Notes under the pieces: model-generated
What the model was told of the DNA's origin: nothing
What the model saw: the letters and a program-made list of their open reading frames with translations, nothing else
The model's database searches: none
Shown: in pieces, positions 45,265 through 55,834 of the stretch
How the letters are laid out: every line of letters begins with the position of its first letter
Numbering within the stretch: the first letter of the stretch is position 1
From: Actinomadura graeca
GTDB taxonomy: Bacteria > Actinomycetota > Actinomycetes > Streptosporangiales > Streptosporangiaceae
NCBI RefSeq assembly: GCF_019175365.1
Contig: NZ_CP059572.1
Location: 8,184,001-8,248,000, forward strand
DNA: 64,000 nt
Direction: 5' to 3'
Position numbers and translations under genes: made by a program

Positions 45265-45546
45265 TGCCAGCGCCCAACGGCGGTAGGCCCGAATCCCGGG
45301 ATACCCGATGAGACCTCTCCGAGCCCTCTTCCTTCCAAGGCTGCAGGGTCCGTGCGTGGCCCTGCCCGCAGCCTGAGACGCGGTGCGCTGCCCCGGGAGT
45401 ACCTAATGAACGGCGGACCCGATGATCAAAAAGACGTCAGGTGACCGACACCGTCGTTGCGGATGAGCCCGGGGAGCAGCCGGTCCAACGGGGGGTCTGT
45501 CCAGTTTCCGGCTCTGTCGCACTTTCGGTGGTGGCGGAGGGTGTGG
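45265..45546. other. Upstream region of the kinase gene and ISL3 end
   Basis: Contains the leftward promoter region of the kinase gene. ISL3-end text CCAGTTTCCGGCTCTGTCGC lies at about 45498, read into the element. No gene is seen. Confidence 0.5.
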
Positions 45547-46770
45547 CTATCGGAGGAGGATGCGGTGGCGTAGTAGGTGGAGGCCTGTTCGGCCGTGCAT
45601 CTGTCTGTTGATCAGTTTGTTCTTGGTGTTGACGCCTTGGGTGCCGCCGTTGTGGTATTCGCTGGTTAGGGCGGTGTGAACAGCGGCTTGGTCGAGTCGC
45701 AGACCGCGGGTGAACGAGTGCACGTGGGGCAGGTTCGCCTCGTCGGCGGTGGTTATCCACTCTTGTAGCCGGTCGGCGTTGTCGACGGCGGGGATCAGGA
45801 GCCGGGCGAGGCTGGGAACCAGCGCGGCGAGGTTGTTCATCTCCGGGCAGGCGCTGGTGGTCGTGGTGAGGAGTTCCCTGCTGGTCGGGTCTGAGGGCCT
45901 CGGGGCGTGTGAGTAGGAGCCGGGCGAGCCTGCGGGGTGACAGGGCGGGGCGGTCGTCCTGGACACGGCCCTGGGTGATGTAGCGGTAGAGGAGGTTCTG
46001 GCTGCCGGTGTAGCCGCGTTCGCGGATCTCGCGCAGGAGCTGCAGGACAGAAACCGCGGGGTCCGCAGCCCGGCGTTTGCGCAGGTATTCGCGGTGGGGA
46101 TCGACAAGCGCGGGACGGTAGTGGGGCGCCCGCCGCACCTGCTCGGGCTTGTCGGCCCGTGCGTGGCGTTTGACGGTGTTCAGGGCCAGGTTCAGCCGCC
46201 GGGCGCATTCCAGCAGGCCAACGCCCGCATCGAGCAGGTCATGGACCTGCTGCCACCGGGCGAGGGTGGTGGTCTTTGCGCCGTCGAGGTTGCGCACCCG
46301 GGAGGCGCTGGCCCAGCAGCCGCTGTGGACCGTGACCTCCTTGCCGGCGGCTTGGGCGAGGTTGTGCCAGATGTGCCACCGGTCCCCGGCCTGCAGGGCG
46401 TCGGGCAGGGCCTGGTGCACGGCGTCGGCGTAGCCCGCGGCACCGTCCCGGCAGACGACCTGCACGCCCGGATGCTCGCGCAACCACACTGCGAGGGTGC
46501 CGGATCTGCGGTCGGGCAGGACATCGCCACGCCGGCGGGTCTCGGCGTCGATCAAAACGGTGGCGCAGGTCCTGGAGCGTCGCAGGGAGAAGTCGTCCAC
46601 GCCCAGCACCCGTGGCGCCGCGACCATCGGTAACGGGATCCGCGACAGGGCTCGCAGTGCGGTGTGAGGGGAGATCGGCGCTGCCAGCGCGGCCAGTATC
46701 CGAGCGCCGGCCCGGCCGGCCAACTCCCGCACCACCACCCCGACCTGGGCGGTGAGCCTCTGCTGGGCGC
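45547..46770 (-). pseudogene. ISL3-family transposase, N-terminus lost and frameshifted
   Basis: From about 46770 the minus frame gives QRLTAQVGVVVRELAGRAGA, VLGVDDFSLRRSRTCATVLI, VQVVCRDGAAGYADAV, AGDRWHIWHNLAQ and ECARRLNLALNTVKRHAR. Near 45900 it shifts to a second frame with LITTADEANLPHVHSFTRGL-type text and LTSEYHNGGTQGVNTKNKLI, the proper ISL3 C-terminus. The zinc-ribbon N-terminus is missing beyond 46770, where IS256 sequence starts. Confidence 0.85.
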
Positions 46771-46793
46771 TAGCTAGCTGGCGCCCAGCAGAG
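46758..46793. repeat. 13-bp perfect palindrome at an IS-IS junction
   Basis: CTCTGCTGGGCGC (46758-46770) and GCGCCCAGCAGAG (46781-46793) are perfect inverted repeats around TAGCTAGCTG. The hairpin lies exactly between the ISL3 fragment and the IS256 fragment. Confidence 0.85.
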
Positions 46794-47243
46794 AGCAGCG
46801 GCATTCGCCAAGGCCCTCAAGCCGGTCTACACCGCGCCCACCGCCGAGGCCGCCGGGGACCGGTTCCTGGAGTTCGCCGAGACCTGGGGCGGATGCTACC
46901 CGGCGATCGTGCGGCTGTGGGAGAACGCCTGGGCCGAGTTCGTCCCGTTCTTGCAGTTCGACATCGAGATCAGACGGGTGGTCTGCTCCACCAACGCCAT
47001 CGAGTCGGTGAACGCCCGCATCCGCCGCGCGGTCAAGGCCCGCGGGCACTTCCCCAACGAGCAGGCCGCCCTGAAGTGCGTCTACCTCGCCGTGATGAGC
47101 CTGGACCCCACCGGCAAAGGCCAGAAACGCTGGATCAGCCGCTGGAAACCCGCCCTCAACGCCTTCGACATCGCCTTCGAAGGCCGCCTGTCCATCAACC
47201 GCCGCTAGACCCACAGATCGAGTTACACCGGAAACTGGACACT
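46794..47243 (+). pseudogene. IS256-family transposase C-terminal fragment with right end
   Basis: The frame from 46795 to TAG 47208 reads AFAKALKPVYTAPTAEAAGD, IVRLWENAWAEFVPFLQFD, EIRRVVCSTNAIESVNARIR and RWISRWKPALNAFDIAFEGR. These are the last third of IS256 (Mutator) transposases with the final catalytic Glu. The right end GAGTTACACCGGAAACTGGA lies at 47220-47243. The 5' two thirds are missing. Confidence 0.88.
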
Positions 47244-48191
47244 CCCTCACAGAGAAGTTGGGCTTCTAGCTGTGACACCCGCTTTAGGAGTGTGCTCCGG
47301 ATAGTTGGGTGTAGGTTGCGGTTCATACGTCCAGTTGTTTTTGCACTGGTCAGGGGGCCACCCGCAGCGGCCGTTGTGGTCGTTGAAGGGGGCTGGTGGG
47401 GCGTGCTGTGGGGCCGTTTGTGCGAGCAATGTGCGAGCAGAGGAGGTGCGTTTGAGCTGCTTGGCGGCCACTCGGGTTACCAGAACGGGCGGCGGGTGTG
47501 CGGCCTTTCGGCCACTGTTCAGTCGCCAACTCCGGGGAGGTGTTGGGATGCTGCTAATAGGCATGTCACGGGCCGCGCGCCGGTGAACCGCTGAAACCGG
47601 TGGGGGGCAAACTCTGGCAAGATGCGGTGATGCCGAGCGCGAGGGCGAGGACGAAGCGAACTGAAGTCGCCAGAGGCGGCGGCGGTGCTGGCGCGGGTGG
47701 CTTGCAGCAGCACAGGTCACATTAGGCAGCCGGACGGCGTTCTGCTCGCCAACGTCTGCGCGTGCGTAGCCGTCCGTCGTATCAGGCCCCGGTGGGTGCC
47801 GTAGTCCTGGCCGCCGGTGCTGGTCACCGGTCCTCTGCTCAGCAGGAGGCGGATCGAGGTCGGTTCTCAGGCCTGGTGGTGACCTCCGGCAGGACGGTCA
47901 TCCCCTCGCCGGTGGGTCCGGCGCGGGCTGCTCGTGCACAGTGAGGAACTCGATCTGGCCGCGCAGGTCTGCAGGCGGGCCGGTGGCCCGCTCGGCAGAG
48001 TCGCCACCATCGAAACAACCCTCGCCTCTGCGAACCAGAAGCTTCAGGCCGTGTACGATGCCGCTACCAGCAAACCCATTGTAAGCCTCGGCATGCGGAG
48101 CATCCGCAAGTCTGCGGACTAGCCTATCCAGGGTTGCTAATGATCGAAGGAAGATCATTGGAACGAGAGCCTATGGCTCTGCGTCAGAGAG
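47244..48191. other. No convincing gene
   Basis: About 950 bases. A minus frame ends with NGRCGWPPDQCKNNWTYEPQ, then PTPNYPEHTP, which looks protein-like, perhaps the end of a small secreted protein. A plus frame at 47934-48122 (HSEELDLAAQVCRRAGGPLG) is also open. Neither has a start signal or a known family. Confidence 0.35.
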
Positions 48192-49043
48192 GTGACCGCC
48201 GATGAAGCGCTGGGAATGCACATGAGCCGCTGGCCAAGCAGGCATATTCTTGTCGCCTCCGGAACCGTCGCATGTTCTCTCGTTATCTTATGGTCGACCT
48301 TGGGAATAGTGCTCTATGGCGGCGATATGATACCTAATCTAATCGCCGAACTTGCTGGAGTCTCGCTGGAGATTGCAATCGCCATACTCGTGATTGAACG
48401 CCTAGTGAGTAGGCATCAGCGATGGCAATGGGACTTTGCCTATAGGGCGCTCGCCCGGCGCGCATGTGAAACATTCGTCGACGTTATGCGGCTCGTGTTT
48501 GTTGGGAGTAGCAGTTCGACCTTAGAGGAGAATCTGCCGAGGTATCAAGAATACATCGATATATGCCAGCAGCATCTTGGCGAACTTCGCAGCCACATTG
48601 AAGGATCCGCCTCTGCGCTCGATTTCGCCACTCATGAAGATTATCGGCGAGTTGAGCGGCGCCTCTCCTGGTGCCTTGGCCAGCTTAAGAAGAATCCGAG
48701 ATCTGTCGGCGTGGATCCGGATTTGATTTCCTTGCTGCGCGAGACCGCAATAGAAATTTTCGAACTGATGGTTAGATCCGACGGATCCCATGAGGCGATA
48801 CTGATGGTGGCCGAATCTTCGGTGGCAAGGGCGAGATCGTCACGAATCCTTGATCATACGCAGTCCGGCCTACTCACGGGTCGCCTGGCCGCACAAACGT
48901 TTCTTCTGGAAGGGCTGGGGCCAAGGCAGCGGCAGATCTTCAGCATCAGCCAGGACGTGGACAACGACTACTCGATCCCCTACTTCATGATCGACTACCT
49001 GTTGCTCACCACAGAACAACAAACATCGGCGTGGGGCGAGTAG
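48192..49043 (+). CDS. Two-helix membrane protein, unknown function
   Basis: 283 residues from GTG 48192. ATG 48222 has a better spaced GGGA and may be the true start (MSRWPSRHILVASG). Two membrane helices (about 20-42 and 48-68: ILVASGTVACSLVILWSTLG and LIAELAGVSLEIAIAILVIE) are followed by a cytoplasmic helical domain of about 200 residues with charged coiled stretches (EDYRRVERRLSWCLGQLKKN). This two-helix-plus-coil layout is common in accessory defence-island and prophage membrane proteins, but I do not recognise this one. Codon use is clearly AT-richer than the adjacent IS and CRISPR genes, suggesting recent acquisition. Confidence 0.65.
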   Translation: MTADEALGMHMSRWPSRHILVASGTVACSLVILWSTLGIVLYGGDMIPNLIAELAGVSLEIAIAILVIERLVSRHQRWQWDFAYRALARRACETFVDVMRLVFVGSSSSTLEENLPRYQEYIDICQQHLGELRSHIEGSASALDFATHEDYRRVERRLSWCLGQLKKNPRSVGVDPDLISLLRETAIEIFELMVRSDGSHEAILMVAESSVARARSSRILDHTQSGLLTGRLAAQTFLLEGLGPRQRQIFSISQDVDNDYSIPYFMIDYLLLTTEQQTSAWGE

Positions 49044-49088
49044 GTCCGGCCTATGGGCTGTCCCGTAACTACTGAGCTCTTTCCAAGC

Positions 49089-49862
49089 TCAGTTGGTGTG
49101 ATGGTGCAGTGCGAGAATCGCCTGGACGATGGCGGTCAGCCGGGCTGGTGAGCAGCGGGCGTGGCGGAGGATGTGCCGGCGTTTGAGGGTGGCGGCGCCC
49201 TGTTCGCCCAGTGGGCGGATTTTGGCGTGGTGGTGGTTGAACAGCTTCTTGCGTTTGCTGGGCTTGCCGCCTTTGGGGCGGCGGTAGGGCGTGCGGATCG
49301 CGCCGCCGGCACCGCTGCAGGTCTTGTCGGCGTAGCAGGCGATCGCCCGGCCGGTGAGGGCGTCGATGATGCCGTGGACGCGGGTGGCGGTCAGGTCGTG
49401 GTTGGAGCCGGGCGATGTTGCCGAGGCCCGGATCAGGCGGCCGTGTGGGTCGGTGGGGAACTGGGCGTTCACGCCGTGCCGCCGGTGTTTGCCGGAGTGG
49501 ATGCGCCGGTCGTCGGCGCCTGTGAGCCGGTCGGTCGGCACCAGGGTGCCGTCCAGGGTCACCAACGCCTTGCGTGTCGCGATGCGCATCGCGGTGCGCA
49601 GGCCGGGCGCCGGGGCGGCGAGCAACTCGATCACTTCGGTGACGTAGCGGTGGGCGGTCGCCGGCCCGGCGCCGAACGCGGCGGCCAGGGCGGGGAAGGT
49701 CTCGTTGCGGCGCAAGTGCACCGGGATCAGCAGGGCCTGGCGCTTGGACGGCAGCGCCCGCCAGCGCGAGCCGATCCGGCGGCGGCGGTGAGCGCGGAGG
49801 AGGTGGGCCACGTATCTGCGGTAGGCGGGCGACAGATCCAGCGCAGCGCGATAGAGCAGCAC
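49089..49862 (-). CDS. IS5-group transposase (DDE_Tnp_4-like)
   Basis: 257 residues from GTG 49862 (VLLYRAALDLSPAYRRYVAH); the frame extends into CRISPR DNA up to 50036, but that part is not real. N-terminal helix-turn-helix (FPALAAAFGAGPATAHRYVT), then the DDE set: VTLDGTLVPTDRL, SGKHRRHGVNAQFPTDPHGR, SPGSNHDLTATR, CYADKTCSGAGG and a final basic region (KIRPLGEQGAATLKRRHILR). It seems complete. IS-end text GGCTGTCCCGTAACTACTGA lies at 49052. It sits directly at the decayed end of CRISPR array 1. Confidence 0.82.
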   Translation of the reverse strand: MLLYRAALDLSPAYRRYVAHLLRAHRRRRIGSRWRALPSKRQALLIPVHLRRNETFPALAAAFGAGPATAHRYVTEVIELLAAPAPGLRTAMRIATRKALVTLDGTLVPTDRLTGADDRRIHSGKHRRHGVNAQFPTDPHGRLIRASATSPGSNHDLTATRVHGIIDALTGRAIACYADKTCSGAGGAIRTPYRRPKGGKPSKRKKLFNHHHAKIRPLGEQGAATLKRRHILRHARCSPARLTAIVQAILALHHHTN

Positions 49863-50002
49863 TGAAGCTCCTGGTGGGTGCGGTCGAGTCTTGGTCGACT
49901 CCGCATCTACTGGGAGCTTCGCTAGCTGGCGATCACAACCGGCGATCCGCATCCAGCTCGTGACCAACCCGCCCAGGATGGAAAAGGGCTCATTGGGTTG
50001 CC

Positions 50003-52528
50003 GGACCACCCCCGCGCGCGGGGAGAACTCCGCCAACCGGGCCCGCCGCGCCGGGTCGCTCGGACCACCCCCGCCCGCGCGGGGAGAACGCGGGGAAGAT
50101 CATCGAGGCGCCGCATACCGGCGGACCACCCCGCCCGCGCGGGGAGAACTACCGGGACGAGTGGCGGCCGTACGCTGACCTCGAACCACTCCCGCCCGCG
50201 CGGGGAGAACCGGGGCCGAGGGATGAGGACCTCACCAACTAACGGACCACCCCCGCCCGCGCGGGGAGAACTCAGCGGGGAGATCACGTGGACGTCCCCA
50301 GCTCGGACCACCCCCGCCCGCGCGGGGAGAACCTCGGCGACGAACACCTTCAAGGTGGCGACGACGGACCACCCCTGCCCGCGCGGGGAGAACTTTGCAG
50401 CGACGGCCGCACGAGCGGCGGCGGACGGACCACCCCCGCCCGCGCGGGGAGAACTGCGCCCTCTCCCCGTAAAGGCTCCATAGGCACGGACCACCCCCGC
50501 CCGCGCGGGGAGGGCACCCTGGGCCTGACAGTGAAGTACGCCGAGACCTGGACCACCCCCGCCCGCGCGGGGAGAACCCCGACGCCCAGCAGGATCCCAC
50601 CGGCGACCGCGGACCACCCCCGCCCGCGCGGGGAGAACGCGAACTGGCGCTGCCAGGGCAAAGGCCCCCGCGGACCACCCCCGCCCGCGCGGGGAGAACT
50701 CTTCGCCCGGGTTCGCCGGGCCGACGAATCGCGGACCACCCCCGCCCGCGCGGGGAGAACCTTGGTACACCCTGGTTTACAGGCGCCTCTACTGGACCAC
50801 CCCCGCCCGCGCGGGGAGAACGCGTCCTGGCCGCGCGCCGCGACCTTGGCGGGCGGACCACCCCCGCCCGCGCGGAGAGAACGGCAGATCGATCACGGTG
50901 ACCGCGATGGCCACCGGACCACCCCCGCCCGCGCGGGGAGAACACCCAGAAGGCGGCTGAGGGCAGCGACCGCCGGACCACCCCCGCCCGCGCGGGGAGA
51001 ACTCCGCCAGTGCGGGGTTAGAGGCAATGTCCAGCGGACCACCCCCGCCCGCGCGGGGAGAACACGGCGCGGTCACCCCGGATGACGAGGATCGCCGGAC
51101 CACCCCCGCCCGCGCGGGGAGAACGACCTGGAGGACGAGGAGGAGCGCGCCGAGCGCGGACCACCCCCGCCCGCGCGGGGAGAACTCGCCGGTACTGACG
51201 AGCCGCGCGTCCATGGCCGGACCACCCCCGCCCGCGCGGGGAGAACCCGACAAACGCGTCAACCAGGTGCTCCGGCGGCGGACCACCCCCGCCCGCGCGG
51301 GGAGAACGGATCGACGAGGAGACCCGGTGACCGCCGCCACGGACCACCCCCGCCCGCGCGGGGAGAACCCGTCCTCAAGAACCACCCTGGACCCGTCGGT
51401 CGGACCACCCCCGCCCGCGCGGGGAGAACGCTGCCGAGGCTGCCGACAAGGCCAAGGCGATCGGACCACCCCCGCCCGCGCGGGGAGAACGCGGCGCGGG
51501 TGCCGTAGACGTCGGCCAGGCGCGGACCACCCCCGCCCGCGCGGGGAGAACGTCGACGACGCGCCCGTCTGGGCGGCCGTGGACGGACCACCCCCGCCCG
51601 CGCGGGGAGAACCCGTACGCCGCCTTGAGCCAGGACCGTAGGCGCGGACCACCCCCGCCCGCGCGGGGAGAACCCTTTCGTGTGCGCGCCACCCGCGAAG
51701 GCGGCCGGACCACCCCCGCCCGCGCGGGGAGAACCGGACCGTGGCGGGAGGCGGGAGTTCACCTCGCGGACCACCCCCGCCCGCGCGGGGAGAACCAGCG
51801 GCAGGAGTTCGCTGCCCGGTCCGCTTCCGGACCACCCCCGCCCGCGCGGGGAGAACGCATCCAGTACATCAACTGGACGGAACGCCAGAGGACCACCCCC
51901 GCCCGCGCGGGGAGAACGCTCGGCATCGCCACACTCGGCCTGCTCATCGGGGACCACCCCCGCCCGCGCGGGGAGAACTGTTCCGCCGTCAGCGTCCCGA
52001 ACAGACCCGGCGGACCACCCCCGCCCGCGCGGGGAGAACCACGCCTGGACGGCCTTCACCGCGTCCTCAGTCGGACCACCCCCGCCCGCGCGGGGAGAAC
52101 ACCTGGTCGACTGCTGATAGCTCCGCGACTGGCGGACCACCCCCGCCCGCGCGGGGAGAACGCGGAGACCGCCCTGCAGCCCTGGGCGGACCTCGGACCA
52201 CCCCCGCCCGCGCGGGGAGAACAAGTCCTCGTCCGGCGGCGTCACGACCCTCACCGGACCACCCCCGCCCGCGCGGGGAGAACATCCTGTACTACGTGAT
52301 CACCTGGGCGGGTCTCGGACCACCCCCGCCCGCGCGGGGAGAACGCGCTGACGCTGGGCACCGCGTCGGGCATCGCCGGACCACCCCCGCCCGCGCGGGG
52401 AGAACAATCCCCGCCGCACTGACCCGCCATCCCACCTCGGACCACCCCCGCCCGCGCGGGGAGAACCCCCGTTCGACATCACGGACACCTGGATTCACCC
52501 GGACCACCCCCGCCCGCGCGGGGAGAAC
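50003..52528 (-). CRISPR. Type I-E CRISPR array 1, 42 repeats
   Basis: 42 repeats and 41 spacers. The repeat is 28 bases: plus-strand copy starts GGACCACCCCCGCC and ends CGCGCGGGGAGAAC, with a hairpin formed by the two GC blocks. Period is 61 bases with 33-base spacers; a few differ (34 bases at 50516, 31 at 50944). Read on the minus strand the repeat starts GTTCTCCCCGC and ends GGGGGTGGTCC, matching the crRNA sense of E. coli I-E repeats, so transcription is leftward. Copies on the left are eroded (50003 two bases short, 50123 one C short, 50183 and 50488 mutated, 50855 one change), as expected for the leader-distal end. Confidence 0.97.
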
Positions 52529-52694
52529 ACTTCGTGACCTGGGGCGATGCAGGGTCGTTACCGTTTTGAGATGAGTGCTTCCAGAGCCGACGGCTGTCGC
52601 GCATGGGGTGAGCCTACGTGGATCGCGCTGGTCCTGTCGGTGGGGTGTGGTTGAGTGGCTGCGCACGGTGAGTAGACGGAGCGAGGTCGTTTTC
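52529..52694 (-). promoter_or_regulatory. Putative array-1 leader and cas3 promoter region
   Basis: 165 bases between the last, perfect repeat and cas3. It is AT-richer than the array (TCGTTACCGTTTTGAGATGA at 52555). By repeat polarity it should hold the leftward array promoter and integration signals, and also the rightward cas3 promoter. AGG at about 52684-52686 is a possible ribosome site for cas3. Confidence 0.6.
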
Positions 52695-55574
52695 ATGGCA
52701 CATGGTGATCGGGAGTCTCAGCCAATGGCGGCTGTGGATGCTCGTCTGTGGGGTAAGCGCCGGGGGCTTCCGTCGCCGTATCCGGTGATCTGTCATCTGA
52801 TCGATACTGCGGCGATCGCGGGTGCCTTATGGGATGCCTGGATCGGGGAGCTCGCGGTTCTGCGGGATGGTTCGGGTCCCGGCGGTGTGCCTGCCAGGGC
52901 TGAGATGCGCAGACTGGTTTGCTTCTGGGCTGGCCTGCATGATGTCGGGAAGATCTCTCCGTCATTTCAAGCTGTCGTCGATGATCTTTACCGGAAGTTG
53001 CTGGCTCGGGCGCCGGAGTATGGCGGGGAGGGGAACGAGTCGGTTGCTGGGTTACGGCACAGCGAGGTGACGCAGTGGGTGCTGGTCGAAATTTTCCGCG
53101 GGCTGGGATATCCGGCGGACGCGAGAGCGCGCCGGGACGTGGCTCATCAGATCGCCCAGTTGCTCGGTGGCCATCATGGGCGTTTCTGCCCGGCCTTGGA
53201 GCGTGATGAGCTTCGTGATCCGCGCAGGGATGGGCTCGGGGAGGGGGCTTGGCGGCGGCAGCGTGCGGCGCATGCCGGGGTTCTCCAGGAGCTGACCGGC
53301 GCGTATGAGCCTCTGACGGGCCGGCTGACTGTCCCGGTGGGGGTCATGGTGCTGGGAATCGTGATCGTCGCCGATTGGCTGGCGAGCCAGGAGGAGTTCA
53401 TCTGTGCTCGGCTGCCCGTTCCTGGCTGGGCGGCTGGAGAAGCGGGGTTGCGTGCTCATTGGGAGCGTGCGGTAGCCGAGGCGCCCGGAGTGGTCCGGGC
53501 GGCCGGGCTGGGGGAGGCCCGGTTCGGTGAGCGGGAGTTCGGCGAGCTGTTCCCCTTCGAGCCCAATCCGCTGCAGGCGTCCGTGGCGGACGATCTGCCC
53601 AAGATGGTGCGGGGGCCCGGGGTGCTGCTGGTGACTGCGCCGCCAGGTGAGGGCAAGACCGAGGTGGCGCTGTACGCGGCGAGTGTTCTGGCGCGGGCTT
53701 GCGGGGCCGGAGGTCTCGGGTTCTGCCTTCCGACGATGGCCACGACCGATGCGATGCACAAGCGGGTGGCGGAGTTCGTCGGCAGGGCGCTGCTGGGGGA
53801 TGCTGCGTTGACGCGGGTGCACAGCATGGCGTGGCTGTCTAAGGACGCCGCAGGCGATGCGGCGGTGTCGGCTGCGGATGCCGGGTGGGTGGTCGCCGAT
53901 CTGGAGGCGTCGCAGTGGCTGCATTCCAGCCGGCGTGGCCTGCTGGCGCCGTTGAGCACCTTCACCATCGACCAGGCACTGGCCGGGGTGCTGCCGGTGA
54001 AGTACAACGTGTTGCGGCTGCTTGCCTTGGCGGGCAAGGTCGTGGTCTTTGACGAGGTTCACGCCTACGACGTGTGGATGCACGGGCTTTTGGTGCGGTT
54101 GCTGGAGTGGCTGGGGGCGTTGAAGGCGCCCGTGGTGTTGCTGTCGGCGACGCTCACCGGTTCGTCTGCGAGATCGTTGGTGGAGGCCTATCTGCGCGGT
54201 GGCGGTCATGATGCCGGGTCGCAGCTACGGCCGTGTTATCCGGGATGGTTGTTCGCTGACGCGGTCACCGGCCAGGTGTGCGAGCCGCGGGCGGTGCCCA
54301 GTGAGCGCGAGCGTGAGCTGGCTTTCGAGGTCGTACCGGTGCGGCGGGGCGAGGGCGCAGAGGGTTCGGGGCACCGGATCGGCGTGCTCCGGGAGTTGCT
54401 GAAACCGGTTGTGGACAGTGACCGGGGCTGCGTGCTGGTGTGCTGTACCACCGTCAAGGAGGCGCAGGAGACCTACCGGCACCTGGCGGGCTGGTTCTCC
54501 CGGCTGCGGGCGGAGGGTGAGTGCCCGCCGGAGCTGCGGTTGCTGCACTCTCGTTTCCGGGCCGGTGACCGCGCCGACATCACAGCTGGGTGCGAGGCCG
54601 ATTTCGGTAAGACGGGCACTCGGCCGAGGACGGTGCTGGTGTCCACGCAGATCATCGAGCAGTCTCTGGACCTGGACTTCGACCTGCTCATCACGGACCT
54701 GGCTCCGATGGCGCTGTTGTTGCAGCGTGCGGGCCGGTGCCAGCGGCACCGGGGAACCGGCCACGACCTGCATCAAGCGCGGCGGCCGGAATGGATCAGC
54801 CGTGATCCGCGGATCGTGGTGCTGGATCCGGTGGGGGACGACGGAGCCTTCGCCGTCCCCGATACCTGGGGCGGTGTCTACGACGAGTCCCTGCTGCGCC
54901 GCACCAGCCGGCTCTTGCATGACCGAGGTGGGGGCGTGGTCGCGGTGCCCGGCGCCGTGCAGGAACTGGTCGATGCGGTCTATGCCGCCGACTTCGCCGC
55001 AGTCGCGAACGTGGATGAGGCGACGGCGGAGGCGATCAGGCGCGCCGATGGCGAGCGACTGGCCGGGCAGGCGGCCCAGGGCCAGCTGTCCGCGCTGGTC
55101 AAGATCGAGTCGCCGGACAACCGTTTGCTGAACGACCTGTGGGAGATGAGCAATGCCAAGGCCGGGGTCGACGAGTCGTTGATCACGACCCGGCTGGGGG
55201 CCGATTCGGCGCGGCTGGTGTGCGTTTATGAGCAGGAATCGGGCCGGTGGACGCTGGATGAGCAGGGCGATGTCCCCGTGCCTGGGATGAGGGGCACGGT
55301 AAGGGTGAGTGCCGATGAGGCCCGGCTGATCGCCCGTCACATGATTCCCGTTCCGGGGAAATGGGTCGAAGGCGACGCCGACCTTCTGCCCACGCCGCCT
55401 GCCTGGCAGGAGAATTCGGTCCTGGCCGGCTGGGCTCAGCTGCCGATGCGTCTTGATTTCGATGGCCGGTGGGGTGGCCAAGTCCGGTCAGGGGCCGTCG
55501 AGTACACCCGATCGAGTGGCCTGACTAGCGCTATCCGAGACAATGGTTCCCGCGGGGCTGCTGAGGCTGTATGA
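52695..55574 (+). CDS. cas3: CRISPR-associated helicase-nuclease Cas3 (type I-E)
   Basis: 959 residues from ATG 52695 (MAHGDRESQPMAAVDARLWG); the frame to 52575 is unsupported. The HD nuclease domain has CHLIDTA (H34/D37), GLHDVGK (H82-D83), RHSEVTQW and GGHHGRF. The SF2 helicase has Walker A APPGEGKT at about 315-322, DEVH at 453-456, SATLTG (motif III), STQIIEQSLDLDFDLLI and QRAGRCQRH (motif VI). A C-terminal accessory domain follows. Cas3 is recruited to Cascade-bound target DNA and degrades it. All catalytic motifs are intact. A 260-base gap separates it from cse1. Confidence 0.96.
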   Translation: MAHGDRESQPMAAVDARLWGKRRGLPSPYPVICHLIDTAAIAGALWDAWIGELAVLRDGSGPGGVPARAEMRRLVCFWAGLHDVGKISPSFQAVVDDLYRKLLARAPEYGGEGNESVAGLRHSEVTQWVLVEIFRGLGYPADARARRDVAHQIAQLLGGHHGRFCPALERDELRDPRRDGLGEGAWRRQRAAHAGVLQELTGAYEPLTGRLTVPVGVMVLGIVIVADWLASQEEFICARLPVPGWAAGEAGLRAHWERAVAEAPGVVRAAGLGEARFGEREFGELFPFEPNPLQASVADDLPKMVRGPGVLLVTAPPGEGKTEVALYAASVLARACGAGGLGFCLPTMATTDAMHKRVAEFVGRALLGDAALTRVHSMAWLSKDAAGDAAVSAADAGWVVADLEASQWLHSSRRGLLAPLSTFTIDQALAGVLPVKYNVLRLLALAGKVVVFDEVHAYDVWMHGLLVRLLEWLGALKAPVVLLSATLTGSSARSLVEAYLRGGGHDAGSQLRPCYPGWLFADAVTGQVCEPRAVPSERERELAFEVVPVRRGEGAEGSGHRIGVLRELLKPVVDSDRGCVLVCCTTVKEAQETYRHLAGWFSRLRAEGECPPELRLLHSRFRAGDRADITAGCEADFGKTGTRPRTVLVSTQIIEQSLDLDFDLLITDLAPMALLLQRAGRCQRHRGTGHDLHQARRPEWISRDPRIVVLDPVGDDGAFAVPDTWGGVYDESLLRRTSRLLHDRGGGVVAVPGAVQELVDAVYAADFAAVANVDEATAEAIRRADGERLAGQAAQGQLSALVKIESPDNRLLNDLWEMSNAKAGVDESLITTRLGADSARLVCVYEQESGRWTLDEQGDVPVPGMRGTVRVSADEARLIARHMIPVPGKWVEGDADLLPTPPAWQENSVLAGWAQLPMRLDFDGRWGGQVRSGAVEYTRSSGLTSAIRDNGSRGAAEAV

Positions 55575-55834
55575 CTCGATACTCCGGAAATCCTGAGTGG
55601 CCCGTCCGCTCGTGAGGAAACCGGTAACGGAGCAGCTGCCCGGCTGCCCCCGTGCAGTTGTTGGCTCACCGCAGCTTCGCCGGGACGCGGCAGCGGCAAA
55701 CAAATCTCGCGGCCTTTCCTGTGGCACTGATGGCCGCGGCGTCGCAGCAATGTTGCGACCGATCGAGATGACATTCCGGCTCGGTGGCCAGGTGCAGTTT
55801 GCCGGGCGGTTGTTCGGCGAGAAAGGGAGGGTGT

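Noticed and set aside
47934..48122. 62-codon frame before the membrane protein
   Set aside because: Plausible composition, but no ribosome site, no family and an equally long frame on the other strand.
49922..52574. Many long frames with peptides such as DHPRPRGEN or SPRAGGGGP
   Set aside because: They are translations of the CRISPR repeats; the 61-base period shifts frame from unit to unit, so long open stretches arise by repeat composition, not coding.
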